From Brienomyrus brachyistius (taxonomy: Eukaryota > Chordata > Actinopteri > Osteoglossiformes > Mormyridae), in the NCBI RefSeq assembly GCF_023856365.1, contig NC_064540.1:9143691-9207690 (forward strand): a DNA stretch of 64,000 nucleotides, given 5' to 3'. A model generated the notes under the pieces. That model ran no database searches, had not been told where the DNA came from, and saw only the letters and a list, made by a program, of their open reading frames with translations. The position numbers and the translations under genes were made by a program. This document shows, piece by piece, positions 37,549-50,404 of the stretch (position 1 is its first letter; each line of letters opens with the position of its first letter).

Positions 37549-37799
37549 CTGCAGGAGAGTAACAGCAATACCTGGAGGAAAGTAGCACCGATGTTGAGAA
37601 TGCAAAAAACTGCACGGAACCAGGTCCGGGACTCGACCCTACAACCATTCGAGGGCAAAAGGTCCACTCGTCACATTGAACCAACACCCCACGATATTAG
37701 TCACCATATATAGTACAAATGTGAGGAGTGAAGCTATAATAAGTCCCTGGTCCCAGGTGTGCAAAATTAAGAGTTGCTGCAAAGAGCAATACAGCAATA

Positions 37800-38055
37800 C
37801 CCCTGTGGCCGTGCACCTATAGGGCTGGGGTTTGAATCCCCTGCCCCACTCTGTGAGTGCGCAGATTGCATACATGCTCTCCCCTGGCTCCTCTGCTTTC
37901 TTCTCACAGTCACAAGACATGTAGTTAGTAAGTGATCTGGTAGCTAACCTGTCAATAGTGTGTGTGTGTGTGTGTGTCTGTTTATGTCTATGTTTGCGTG
38001 TGTCTTTTGATGGACTGGCATCCCATCCAAGGTGTCCCCTTGCCTGTGCTGTCAG
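37800..38055 (+). repeat. SINE copy with internal GT run
   Basis: Shows ggggtttgaatcccctgccc (box B-like), then gcatacatgctctcccctgg, a (TG)n run at 37959-37977, and ggactggcatcccatccaag. It lies about 0.8 kb before the 32-bp minisatellite that appears to derive from this tail. Confidence 0.65.
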
Positions 38056-38861
38056 GGAAAGACAGTTTCCCAGCCCAATCTTCAGGGACCCACAAACAGT
38101 CCACATTTCTGCTCCCTCCTAGCTTCCGGCCAATCAAGAACACCAAATACCTGTGTTTGCTGGGAGATGGGAGGTAGCAGAAATGTCTCCAAGGACTGGA
38201 CTGGGAAGATGGAAAGACATAAAAATATTGAAAAAAGCAGTAATCATTAGATCAATCAATGTTTTGTTCATTCATTGCCAACAAACATAGAGGATGATCC
38301 TGTAAAGAACTCTTGACTCAAGATATATAGTAAATAGCTCCCCCTAGTGTAAGGCTATTGTTATTATATTTTCATTCCCTGGGATATTATCCCTGTAAGG
38401 TGGCAGAGTTACCATGAACACGCAGGACATATAATGTTCAGGTGATTCTGTAACATGCATTAGGTCAGTCTGTACATTTGTGAGCAAGTAATCTGCAATT
38501 AATCAGGGACCTTCCTGTGAAGATCTTCATTAAATCACTGCTGGGATAAATAAGAGTGAGACCCCCGACACGCAGGAACTCTCCTTTCTTAAGTGCCTAG
38601 AATTCCTAGGATTCACTATGGACTGGTCTGTGTGGGTTTACATCGCATTGTCCTTCAAGGACAGGCTCCGAGTCTGTAGTCAGCTGTCTAATGCTTTCAA
38701 TCTTCAATACAGAGCTGAGCAGCTGCAGTTTCCAAGTGTAACAAACTGTTACACTTTTCCCTTTCAGTTTGACTTTTGCTTCACACCTTGAACCCCTTTC
38801 TTGAATGACACCACTTCCATGCATTTCCCAACCACTTCTCATGAACAGGAAGACGTAGCAG
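38056..38861. other. no gene seen
   Basis: AT-rich intergenic sequence with no coding or repeat signal that I can name. Confidence 0.45.
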
Positions 38862-40500
38862 TGGGCACAAGGTACGGGATGCCAATCCATCACAGGACAC
38901 AAGGTATGGGATGCCAATCCATCACAGGGCACAAGGTACGGGATGCCAATCCATCACAGGGCACAAGGTACGGGATGCCAGTCCATCACAGGGCACAAGG
39001 TACGGGATGCCAATCCATGACAGGGCACAAGGTACAGGATGCCAGTCCATCACAGGGCACAAGATACGGGATGCCAGTCCATGACAGGCCAAAAGGTACG
39101 GGATGCCAGTCCATAACAGGCCAAAAGGTACGGGATGCCAGTCCATAACAGGCCAAAAGGTACGGGATGCCAATCCATCACAGGGCACAAGGTACGGGAT
39201 GCCAGTCCATCACAGGGCACAAGGTACGGGATGCCAGTCCATGACAGGCCAAAAGGTACGGGATGCCAGTCCATCACAGGGCACAAGATACGGGATGCCA
39301 GTCCATCACAGGGCACAAGGTACAGGATGCCAGTCCATCACAGGGCACAAGGTATGGGATGCCAGTCCATGACAGGGCACAAGATACGAGATGCCAGTCC
39401 ATGACAGGCCAAAAGGTATGGGATGCCAGTCCATCACAGGGCTCAAGATACGGGATGCCAGTCCATGACAAGCCAAAGGGTACGGAATGCCAGTCCATCA
39501 CAGGGCACAAGGTACGGGATGCCAGTCCATGACAAGCCAAAAGGTACGGGATGCAAGTCCATCTCAGGCCACAAGGTACGGGATGCCAGTCCATCACAGG
39601 CCACAAGGTACGGGATGCCAGTCCATCACAGGGCACAAGGTACGGGATGCCAGTCCATGACAAGCCAAAAGGTACGGGATGCAAGTCCATCACAGGGCAC
39701 AAGGTACGGGATGCCAGTCCATGACAAGCCAAAAGGTACGGGATGCCAGTCCATCACAGGGCACAAGGTACGGGATGCCAGTCCATGACAAGCCAAAAGG
39801 TACGGGATGCAAGTCCATCACAGGCCACAAGGTACGGGATGCCAGTCCATCACAGGGCACAAGGTACGGGATGCCAGTCCATCACAGGCCACAAGGTACG
39901 GGATGCCAGTCCATCACAGGGCACAAAGTACGGGATGCCAATCCATGACAAGCCAAAAGGTACGGGATGCAAGTCCATCACAGGCCACAAGGTACGGGAT
40001 GCCAATCCATCACAGGGCACTAGGTACGGGATGCCAGTCCATCACAGGCCACAAGGTACGGGATGCCAATCCATCACAGGGCACAAGGTACGAGATGCCA
40101 GTCCATCACAGGCCACAAGGTACGGGATGCCAATCCATCACAGGGCACAAGGTACGAGATGCCAGTCCATCACAGGCCACAAGGTACGGGATGCCAGTCC
40201 ATCACAGGGCACAAGGTACGAGATGCCAGTCCATCACAGGCCACAAGGTACGAGATGCCAGTCCATCACAGGCCACAAGGTACGGGATGCCAGTCCATCA
40301 CAGGGCACAAGGTACGGGATGCCAGTCCATCACAGGCCACAAGGTACGGGATGCCAGTCCATCACAGGGCACAAGGTATGGGATGCCAGTCCATCACAAG
40401 CCACAATGTACGGGATGCCAGTCCATCACAGGCCACAAGGTACGGGATGCCAGTCCATCACAGGGCACAAGGTACGGGATGCCAGTCTGTACCCTGTGAT
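38862..40500. repeat. 32-bp minisatellite, about 51 copies
   Basis: Tandem units built on ggtacgggatgccagtccat followed by cacagggcacaa. Subtypes differ in the last 12 bases (gggcacaa, ggccacaa, ggccaaaa, agccaaaa) and in CATC against CATG. Between about 39970 and 40480 the gggcacaa and ggccacaa forms largely alternate, which gives a 64-bp higher-order unit. Because 32 is not a multiple of 3 and the unit lacks stops in all frames, long spurious frames (up to 269 codons) run in both directions. It is not a protein gene. Confidence 0.97.
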
Positions 40501-43480
40501 GGATGACAATCCATCACAAAACATGCACACATATATTATTCAGTTGCAGTAAACGTAGTAAACACTAGATGGCTCTTATTCCCTCACACATTTTTGAGTC
40601 TTACACCCCCGCCCCCCCCACTGTGTTTGTGTACGGTAATAAAGGCAGTGATTTTAATCGGTCTGTTTGCCAACAAGAAACTTGTTGTCAGAAAAAGACG
40701 AGCAAAGATTCAGTCTGCATGGTAGTTCTTAAAGTGTTTAGTTTAATTGTATTTACGTGAAACGCATAAACAAATAAATGGATCGCTTTTACTGCTGTTG
40801 ACACTGAGTTGTACCCAGTGGGCTCACTTCCTGTCCGCTGGATCCATGTATGGCCTGTATAAGATAAACCGTGTTTGCAGTTTTCCTCTGACTTCCCACG
40901 GGCCGTGCATCATCGCGATCCAATATGTATTGAAAAAAAAAATTTTTCAAATAGTTTTGAAAGTATGCTGCATTTATTAAAGTATATAAAAGCACTTGTT
41001 GTAGCTGTACCTCTGTCAGCCAGTGGGACTAAATATATTACAACCAAGCTCGGTTCAGGATGCAGCATCAGCACAAACGGAGATGCTGAGAGTTTGTCAG
41101 ACATGGTGGGATGAAAGGATGGAGTCCGTTCAGCAGGACGTGGGATCCTAACAGGGGGCTCAGTTACAGGAGGGCGCCTGCTGCTTTATACTGCGGTACA
41201 ATACATCAATATAAAAATAATAGGAACATAATAGGTCATATGCATAGGCTGTGCATTTTTACAAACGGACAGTTCACCAGTGACATGACTCAGCTTTGGT
41301 ACGCAGTGGGTGTTGGGGGAGAAACCTTTTCGTCTGCCGCTCTGCCACAAGGCACAAACTGCGTGTATTCTGACTATTTCCGCGATGCCTGTTCACTGGC
41401 TGACCCCCCACCCCTCCTGGCGCCTGTGTTTGTTACCCCCCCCCCCCCCCCCGCCCCCCAGCCCACGAATTGAAGCCAGCTGTTCCAGGGGCTCTCAGCT
41501 GCCTCTGGATGCACTCCCACACGTTTTAATACCACTGATTCCACCATAAAATAAAAAATCCCAGTCATGGATCTGCAGAAGTTTCTCTACTGGATCCTAA
41601 AGATCCTTTTGCGACCAAATCAGAAGCTGTAAGATTCAAATTCAGTTCTTTATTGTCATTGTACATGAGAGTACACCTAGATCGGGATAGCGGCCCCCCG
41701 AGCGGTGCAAACAAAACACGAGGCAGGACAAGACATGTGACATCTCACTATGTATAAGATGTATGAAAGAAAAGGAAAAAAAAAAAAACGGATAAATTTT
41801 CACTTAGGTTCAGCCCACGTCTGGTGCCCCTGGCCTTGTGCTCTGTCCTCCCTGGGACAGGCTCCAGGATGAGCGATTATGGATCTTGATGAGTGGGTGG
41901 ATGAGCCCAGAAAACTGCTGCTTAGCTTAGCTTTAAAGTGGCTAATACTTGTAAATAAAGGTTGTTTCTGTATTATATTTATTGCTGTTTTTATTTGTTG
42001 ATGTGTCTGCTTCTCCTTTCCCTTCATCTTCCCCTTAGGCACTCACTGCTAATAGGCTCCTGATTATAACGAAAGACACCCTCACTCCTACCCAGTCCAG
42101 CCCCTACCCCCCCCCAGCTGCCCCCCACCTCGGTGTGAGGGTGCTGGCGTGCGCCTTTGATGCTGCACCATGGCTTCCTGCCCCCACTAACCGGCACTTC
42201 CTTACTTTGATGTGGGCTGCTGCTGGCCTGCTTTAGCACCCCCCCCCCCTTCCCCCAAAAGGCTCCTCGCACCCCCCCTGTCCCTACTGCCCCGTCTGGG
42301 GGCTGGACTCACTGCTGGCAGGTGTATCATCTCCACAATGTTTATAAGAGGGGCTGGGGAGGGACCTTCCATCTGCTTTGAAGTGAGTCAGCTGATTAGT
42401 CAGCCACTGGGAGAGTGCCAGCATGCCCAGTATGCAGACGCCGCTCTCCCAGTTTGTTTAGCAAGCAGCATCTTGTTACTGCAGGGGTCTGATCTCTGTT
42501 GGCCCAATAGCACACGTGGTACTGAAGTGTCCCGCTTTTACCCCCCACCCCCACTTCCTTTCCTGCCCCCCAGGCCTGAAACATCCTGCTATCGTGGTCC
42601 ACTTGGGCGTCTTGCCTGCAAACTGGCCTGAATTACCTCCGGTGTGAGATATGAGCTTGCAAGGGCTTTGGCAGGATGGGGGGAGGGACTAGACATCAGG
42701 CCACACCCCTTCCAAGTAGGTGTGTGATGATTGGTTGTTTTCCACCTGATACTCCCTGCATAATGAAATGTAGGGATGGCATAAACGTGTGTGTCCACTC
42801 TTAGTATGATGTGGTTTGTGGGGTGGGAGGGGGGCTGTTTATATCGACTGGGTGTTTGGATGACGCAGTGTACACATAAGAGCGTTTATCTCTTCCTGTA
42901 TGTGTTTACCACTGGAAGGTGTCCAACCATCACTGTGCGCGCAAAAGCCGGCCCACCAGAAACCAAGAGCACATTTTCAGAAAATGGGGACAAAAGGCGC
43001 CTACAAAAGGCCCCGAGAGCTGCAGCGAGAGACGAGGGCAGCAGCACCTGACTGAGACCAAGGAGAAGGAGCGTGGATGAGGGGAGACGCCACATGCTTT
43101 ACCTGCCTGAGTGTATTGAGGTTTCATCTTGTTCCCCTGTCAGGGGGTTTGTTGGGGGGGGGGGGTTTACGGGTGGGATAGGGGGTGGATTGGCCCCTTC
43201 CAGGTGCTGTTTCCTTTTGGGTAGGAAAACAAAAGGGACTGATTATTAATTACTGTCCAGTGTGTGTGCGTCTGTGTGTGTGTTTGGTCCAGATATACCT
43301 TACCTTGTGGGGACTAAACGTCCGCTTAACATGATTTTTTGACCTTATGGAGTTGGTGTTATGCCGGTAGATATGTGTGTGCGTGTGTGTGTGTGTGTGT
43401 GTGTACTCCGATTCCCCACACAGACCCAACATGGGCACCAAGATTCCCTGCAGAGACTCAACATGGGCGCTGCAATTCTC
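40501..43480. other. intergenic, no gene seen
   Basis: Contains C/G homopolymer runs, GT repeats (43375-43404), a small inverted LINE end at 41630-41720 and a SINE tail scrap at 41795-41880. Open frames here show only low-complexity proline or glycine. Confidence 0.45.
41630..41720 (-). mobile_element. 3' end of an L2-type LINE, inverted
   Basis: On the minus strand this reads tacaatgacaataaagaact followed by gaatttgaat, the usual 3' terminus of L2/Rex-like fish LINEs. The element is 5'-truncated to about 90 bases. Confidence 0.5.
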
Positions 43481-43489
43481 TAAAGATGC

Positions 43490-44540
43490 CCGAGTGCTCA
43501 TCATGAGCTTTGGATCCTACTGCCTGCCCAGTTATACCCGAGTGCTCATCGTGTGCCCTGGGTCCTACTGCCTCCCCGGTTATACTTAAGTGTTCATCGA
43601 GTGTCATGATGTCCTACTGCCTGCGCACTTATACCCGAGTGCTCATCGTGTGCCCTGGGTCCTACTGCCTCCCCGGTTATACTCAAGTGTTCATCGAGTG
43701 CCCTGGGTCATACTGCCTGCCTGTTATACCCGAGTGCTCATCGAGTGCCCTGGGTCCTACTGCCTCCCCGGTTATACTCAAATGTTCATCGAGTGTCATG
43801 ATGTCCTACTGCCTGCACACTTATACCCGAGTGCTCATCGAGTGCCATGATGTCCTCCTGCCTGCCCACTTATACCCGAGTGCTCGTCGTGTGCCCTGGG
43901 TCTTACTGCCTGCCCGGTTATACTCAAGTGTTCATTGAGTGTCATGATGTCCTACTGCCTGCCCGGTTACACTCAAGTGTTCATTGAGTGTCATGATGTC
44001 CTACTGCCTGCCCGGTTACACTCAAGTGTTCATTGAGTGTCATGATGTCCTACTGCCCACCCAGTTATACCCGAGTGCTCATCGTGTGCCCTGGGTCCTA
44101 CTGCCCGCCCAGTTATACTCAAGTGTTCATTGAGTGTCATGATGTCCTACTGCCCACCCAGTTATACCCGAGTGCTCATCGTGTGCCCTGGGTCCTACTG
44201 CCCGCCCGCCTATACTCAGGTGTTTACCGAGTGCCATTATGTCCTACTGCCCGCCCGGCTATACTCAAGTGTTCATTGAGTGTCATGATGTCCTCCTGCC
44301 TGCCCAGTTATACCTGAGTGCTCATCGTGTGCCCTGGGTCCTACTGCCCGCCCAGTTATACTCAAGTGTTCATCGAGTGTCATGATGTTCTACTGCCTGC
44401 CCAGTTATACCCGAGTGCTCATCGTGTGCCCTGGGTCATACTGCCTGCCTGTTATACCCGAGTGCTCATTGTGTGCCCTGGGTCCTACTGCCCGCCCGCC
44501 TATACTCAAGTGTTCACCGAGTGCCATGATATCCTACTGC
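43490..44540. repeat. 48/49-bp two-form minisatellite, about 22 units
   Basis: Units share tcctactgcctgcccrgttatac and a ccgagtgctcatc/tcaagtgttcatc start. Form A carries gtgccctgggtcc (48 bp). Form B carries gtgtcatgatgtcc (49 bp). The two often alternate. The open frames here are by-products of the repeat. Confidence 0.93.
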
Positions 44541-44544
44541 CCAC

Positions 44545-46963
44545 TCACTCATCCACACCCCATTCTTCCAGAAGGACACCTGCTCTCTCTGCATGACAAA
44601 GCGTTGAAAATGTGGCTCTTCCCTTTTCCACTCTTTGGCTTGATTTATGTCAGCTAAAAATAATGGGGGCCATTAAAGGTCGATTACTGAGAACAGGCGG
44701 CCAGTACGTCACTCCGATGGAAGCACCTGCCAAGCAGGGCACTGTGATCATGGTTACGCAATAACCTCCTGGAGCACGAGGTGGCACGCCTGCACCCCCC
44801 ACCCCTCCCCCCAGCCTATCCGGTGTATGGGAAAAGCACAAACACACCCCCCCATATGCACACAGTGTGGGAAAGCCCGTGGCGGGGTGTGGGGGCGGTG
44901 TTATCCCTGGCATTGCTGCAGCGAGGAGGGGAGGAGCAGGATGTGGGAGTCCCATGTGTAGCCATTTCCTGCCTCTGGATTCATTTTTCTCTAAGAGAAA
45001 AGAATCTCGCTCACCATCTCCCACGGGGCTGGGAGAGCAGGAGCCGAACCCCGTTTGTACGGCAGAACTCTCTAGAATACTCAGTTCCTTCCACCCGGAG
45101 CCCGCTCAGAAACGCGCTGTCATCGCTGTCGTGTGAAGATGTGGCTCCCGTATTATTTTTTCTCAAAGTTTTGGGCCACCTCCCAATTTCGAGGTGTGAT
45201 CAGCAGCTGAGAGACGGTACAGAAAGGAACATGGGGAGAACCTTGGCCTGAGCAGCGCAGGAACCAGGAACCAGCCCTGAAGGCACCAGACCATGGAGAA
45301 AAGGGAGCAGGGCGTTAGTGCCAGGAGCAAGAGGACTAGGAGAGTAGCTTCAAAGGAGCATTGACCCCTCCTCCAGGGCCTCCTCCGCAGAGTCGCTGGA
45401 TGGACCATGTTTACACAGGGCTGACAGCATCTTCCTGTGTCCCAGGCCCGGTTCACGGGGGGGGGCATCGCTTCCTAAGTAGGTCACTATAAACTACCAG
45501 TTTCCTGCCTGGGACTTAAGCCGTCTCGGGGAGCTTCCCCGAGGAGCTAAAGACACATGGTGCCCCCCCCTCCCGAACTGGACAGATGTGCACAGCTGTG
45601 CGACAGAGGGTCCCAGTGCAGAGAGAGAAGAATGTCCAACAGAGGTGCTGTGCCATAAACAAGGCATGTTTAGCTAAATTACAGTGGAAGGGCGCGGCCT
45701 GCCCGCCCTGCAGTGGGAGGAAAGCTCTCTAATCTTAGGCACGACTAGCATCTCATTTTCCATATGGAGATGGAGCCCAACCAGCCTTAACTGACAGAAA
45801 TAACATATGGAGGCCCTGGGCGGTATTTTGGGTCTGCAGCTGGTTTACATGTGGCCAGGAGTTGAATCTAAATGGAGGGAGGCCACGTTCAGAGTTGGGC
45901 TGGAGAAGACGTGTGATGCAGGTGGGAGCAGGTCCTCTGCAGGGGTTTGACCTGCTGTACTGCCACCTACCTGCGGGAGGCGCCAATAAGGCAGGTCCAC
46001 AGAGCGGTGCCTGTAGCCGTCTCCCGTTCACCCTGCGCTCCCGCACGCCTGCAGCGACTTGCTGATGTTCGGTGCCAGCAAAGGCTGGGAAGTCACAGCG
46101 TTCTCACAGTCCGTCTGTGTGTCTGCAGTCGCTGACTGTCTGGGCCGATGTTTCACAACTGGCTTAGCAGCAACCCCCCCCGCCAGCACACACACACACA
46201 GATTCCACACATATGTTATGCAAGGCAGTTCAACAAAACAGCCCCCCTTCCCAAACAGAGATACAACATTTTTTTTTCTTTGTAGGACACAAAGAAAATA
46301 TTTCAGAAATATCCGCTCAGAATAGAAGACATTCCTAAAACAGACAAAATAAAGAATCCTGAGACACAGAGCGACAGTCCATTAGTGGCTCAAACAACAT
46401 TCAAAATAAGAACAAAAGATATGGATCACAACTAAGAGTAAGAGTGCTGTGTCTCAGGGGGGAGGGGGGTGTTAACAGGAATGAGGACTCACAAGCACAC
46501 ACATACCTAGAAATACACACTCACACACACACACACACCAGCAGCCAAGTGGCAGGCAAGTACAATGTCTTGCACGTCCCGACTGGATTAAAAATAACAG
46601 CATCCCATTCCTGTGCCGGCAGTCACTCCAGCGTGCGAATAAGATTGCGACAGCTGGCTTCCTGCCAGCCCCCCCCAACCCCCCCACCTCCAGCAAATAA
46701 TACAGCACCATGACTCAGAGTGAGTGTGCACACAGGAGTGGGCCGGCTCGGAGGAACAGGTGTCGAAACGCAGCAGGTGCACACAGCCAAATCACTCTGC
46801 CGCACTGCCTGCCGCCTTCACCTGTTCCTCTCCCCTGCAGCGAGGTCCTGTCCCCCCCCCCCCATCAAAAGAAAAAAAGCCCAGTCAGCTTCTTGTTAGG
46901 CCCCCGTTACCAAAGGCTGTCCCACCTCCCAATAAGAGAGACCCCAAGAGTACTAGCGACATG
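44545..46963. other. intergenic, no gene seen
   Basis: GC-moderate sequence downstream of snai1. It has a (CA)n run at 46517-46538 and several C runs. No coding support. Confidence 0.45.
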
Positions 46964-46979
46964 TAATAATTTGTTGTGT

Positions 46980-46985
46980 TTTAAT
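46980..46985 (-). terminator. candidate poly(A) signal of snai1
   Basis: ATTAAA on the minus strand, about 820 bases after the snai1 stop. The AT-rich block above it (46960-47160) contrasts with the GC-rich coding exons and looks like a 3' UTR end. Confidence 0.35.
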
Positions 46986-47801
46986 TCATACGAAATACAG
47001 AGGAGCATAAAATAAGATGGTAAAAACGCAAAGTGAAACCGCACAAGCATTTTACAAAAATGTCATCCCCCAAGGAACAGGAGAGGAGTTAAAAACATCT
47101 GGAATCTCATTCAAAGAGAACGGGCCAAGATTACAAAAAAAAACAAAACATGTGAACCTCTGGAACACTGAGCTTTTCATAGAGTTGTGTCCCTGAAACT
47201 AATTTACTTCTCCTTCCTTTCGTCCCCTTCCAGGGCAGCTGGGCTCCGGCAGCAAAGGAGGACGAGCACATCTGCCTTCTGATCCAGGCCTGTTTAAACG
47301 AGAAGGCCATGTGGTCCGGGTGCGAGGCTGACGCTGTCCTGCTACAGGCTGGGCATACACACTGAGATACACTGCAGGGGCACCAAGGTGTACAGAGGCC
47401 CCTCAGAGCATGGTAACTGCCATCAGCTGCCCTGCCCCCCCCACACCCGTCTCAGCTCAGGCTGCCTCGTCCTCATTGGCCACCAAGAGAGCAAATCACC
47501 TGTCGTCGCAGTGAAGGTGGGCGTTTGTGCACATGTCCACACCAGCGCAGCTGTCCCAATACATTCCTGAGAGAGTCTGCACCCCCGCAGTCCCCCCCCC
47601 ACCAAACCTTCATGTGAGTGTTTGGGTGTGCAGCACTCCTCAAAGACATGGCTAAGAATGGCTATACCAATGTTCCCCAGGAGGAAGTCCAGTCCCCCCC
47701 AGAGTTCATTGCTGGGGGTATGGTCAGGTGTCCAGGGCGTGATGGAGAATTTGGAGAACAAAACAACCCCCCCCCCCCCCCCCCATGGGCTCCAGGGCCG
47801 C

Positions 47802-49501
47802 TCACATGGAGACAGAGCCGCAGCCAGAGGCGGAGTGCTTGTGCAGCAGGGAGATGCGGCTGAAGGTGCGCGCACAGGCGCTGCACTGGTACCGCTTGAC
47901 GTCGGCATGCGTCTGCAGGTGGGCACGCAGGTTGGAGCGGTCAGCGAAGGCGCGGCTGCAGTGGGGACAGGAGAATGGGCGCTCACCTGCGGGGGGCGAC
48001 AAAAAACGCATTCATCTCGACACCCACTGAATGCAGAGAGACAGACAAACAATCAATTAATCAATCAGTCTGACTCTCACATATTAAACCACTCACTGAG
48101 ACTTTGAAACATGTGACCAATTAGATTAGATTAGAATATTGACTCTATTCGTCTTTGAAGTTCTAAGGACTTTGATATTCCAAGTTTTAACGGGATTTGC
48201 AGCATTCTTAAGCATTACCTTACATTCACAAAATCCAACACAAAGCCACACTTCTTTACAGACTGTTCTCAACTCATTGTCTAGCTAGCATGTGAGACAG
48301 GACTGTCCTGCCACCCTGAAGGAGGGACTGTCCCCCCCGCTAAGTGGACCGGCGTGATGTAATCACCGGTGTGGGTCCGGATGTGGCCCCGCAGTAGCCA
48401 GGGCCGGGAGAAGGCCTTGCCGCAGGTAGGACACACGCACGGTAGGGTGTGTGAGCGGATGTGCATCTTCAGCGCCCCCAGACTGCTGTACTCCTTGGGA
48501 CAGTGTTTGCACCGCATTGGCACACGTGGGGAGGTAGGCGTAGGAGCGTCATCCACGGCGGAGGCTGGGCGCTGGGGGGTGCGGAGGGGCCTACGACGGG
48601 CCGGCTCCGGACTTGGGGGGTCAGATGTGCGCCCGTCATCCTCCTCTTCCCCACTGCTGCTGCTGCTGGACGGGGAGCTGAGGTCGAGAGGCCCCGAGGG
48701 CGAGGTGCCTATGGTGGGGGTCGGAAGGATGCTCAGGTTCCACACCAGTCCCACTGCAGAGTGCTCCACGGGGGGAGTTGCGGGGAGGTAACCTACAAGC
48801 AGAGGAGCGCATATCCTATCAGGAAAATATGCTCAGTCTTCAGTACAAACACCACCACGCTCTTTAGAAACATTCTGGGCAGCAACGCTAACAAATTGGG
48901 ACGCCATCTTCACAACCCAGCAGTGATTTTCCGAGAAGTGGTGCTTACGGGACACCCAGAGGGATCACAGAGGAATAACATGAAAGCACCGAAGTCTAAC
49001 AAGTTCTCCGACGCTGTCTGGGAGTTTTACTGCCCTGTCTTATAAGGCTGACATATCTGACACATTTAAAAGGCACTGAGCTGTTATTCCGTGGTCATTA
49101 GAGACTCGCCGCCATCCCCCCGCACTTCACACTTCTTCGCTAATGTACCAAATTAACCGTCAGACTATAGCCGCGGAAGCGTTATCGACAGCAATTACAG
49201 CATGTTTTCCTAAACTCCTTTAACATTTTTAACATTATTCAGTTATGCCACTCAAAGATTCTAAAAAGACTGTGTATATGTTTAAAAATCCGAATACATC
49301 CGTTTAAATCTGTTTTAAAGACAGTTAAAGAAAGACAATAAAAACAGCTGCAGTGGCTCCAAGAAAGTTTGGCAGCTAAACTATTATCCTGTCCGATGGG
49401 AAATTAAATGAGGCCAGTTACTTACCAGTTTGGCTCTCCAGCTCGCTATAATTTGGTTTCTTGCTGGTGAAATATTTCTTAACGAGAAAAGACCGCGGCA
49501 T
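47802..49501 (-). CDS. snai1: Snail-family zinc finger repressor
   Basis: Three exons join in frame: 49501-49426, 48792-48367 and 47986-47802, giving 228 residues (human SNAI1 264). The protein opens with the SNAG repressor motif MPRSFLVKK, which is known to recruit LSD1/HDAC complexes, and then [10 protein letters not shown] Ser/Glu-rich middle region follows. Four C2H2 fingers end the protein: [63 protein letters not shown] and [17 protein letters not shown] with a final Cys (residues about 128-222). Snail proteins bind CACCTG E-boxes and repress E-cadherin in mesoderm and neural crest. Finger sequences such as RSHTLPCVC and [12 protein letters not shown] favour snai1 over snai2 and snai3. 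Which teleost copy (a or b) is unresolved. The middle region is shorter than in mammals, and the degron-like site reads DDGRTS. Confidence 0.92.
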
Positions 49502-50404
49502 GGTGTATTATAGTCTGCGATTGCAGGGAAAACTGGATGTAGACGCCGGGCGCAGAGTCCCAAACTCAGCCTACGAGAGCTGAACTTAGGAAGTGAGGCA
49601 ATCACGACAATAATATACCCAGCTGGAAAAAATGGAACTGCCTGCAGATTATCAGAGAAGCAAAGTCCACTCCGGCTGCCAAGAGCTGGTCAATTCGGCT
49701 CCCCAAGCAGCAGTTCAACTGCCACGCTCAGTGCACTGTTCTCTCGGTGCGGGGATGTGCGCTCCTATCCCGTCCTGGGGGTGTGTGCGCTCCTGTCCTG
49801 ATGCTGCTGTTCTCCCAATAACGGAGATGTGCGCTTCTGTCCCTATGCAGGTCCTATCACGATATCGGGTGTGTGCGCTCCTGTCCTGAATCGGGGGATA
49901 TGTGCTTCCCCTCCAACTCCCTCCTCTCCCCATGCCTGGGATGTAGCGCTATCTCTCCGCCCAGCAACCCGAGACAGGGGACACGTCACGGCCGGGGCTG
50001 TCCCGCAGGGACAGGTGCCCAAAACTCTCCCAGGCTCTTCATGGCGATCGCTGTCATATATATAAGCTCAAACATCGGAGTATGAGACAGTTTGATATTG
50101 GTGGGGGCAATCTTAATAAATAATGAATTCCAAGGCGGTCTGATTACTGGGGGACTGGGGGGGATTAAGCCAAATTTAATAATGAGGACTACACAGTCCT
50201 ACAGATCCTACGCCCCTGAGCCCAAACGTAACGTAACGTGACTTCCCGTTAGTTAACTCTCAGGGTAGTCAGTGCATCTTATACATGTACAAAGTGAAAA
50301 TAAAAGTACAAAGCACTTTAACACCTTTATTGTAGTATATGAAAAAAACAGCTTTAATGACTGTCTGTCAGCAGCTCCATTGAGAGCTAAATCAATCATG
50401 TGAC
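49502..50404 (-). promoter_or_regulatory. snai1 upstream flank with imperfect repeats
   Basis: Sequence just upstream of the snai1 start. Between 49750 and 49910 the motif tgtgcgctcctgtcctg recurs about four times with irregular spacing. No TATA box at a convincing distance from the start codon was found. The leader length is unknown. Confidence 0.35.

Noticed and set aside
38862..40500. CRISPR-like array
   Set aside because: The units are contiguous, with no unique spacers, and the genome is a vertebrate's.
39743..40552. 269-codon repetitive protein
   Set aside because: It is produced by the 32-bp minisatellite, which is open in several frames. There is no start context, splice site or non-repetitive domain.
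47582..48107. plus-strand frames of 81-161 codons
   Set aside because: They are antisense to snai1 exon 3 and run through a poly-C tract.
48461..49045. 194-codon open frame on the plus strand
   Set aside because: It is a shadow of snai1 exon 2. The minus-strand frame has SNAG and zinc-finger continuity, and this one has nothing recognisable.
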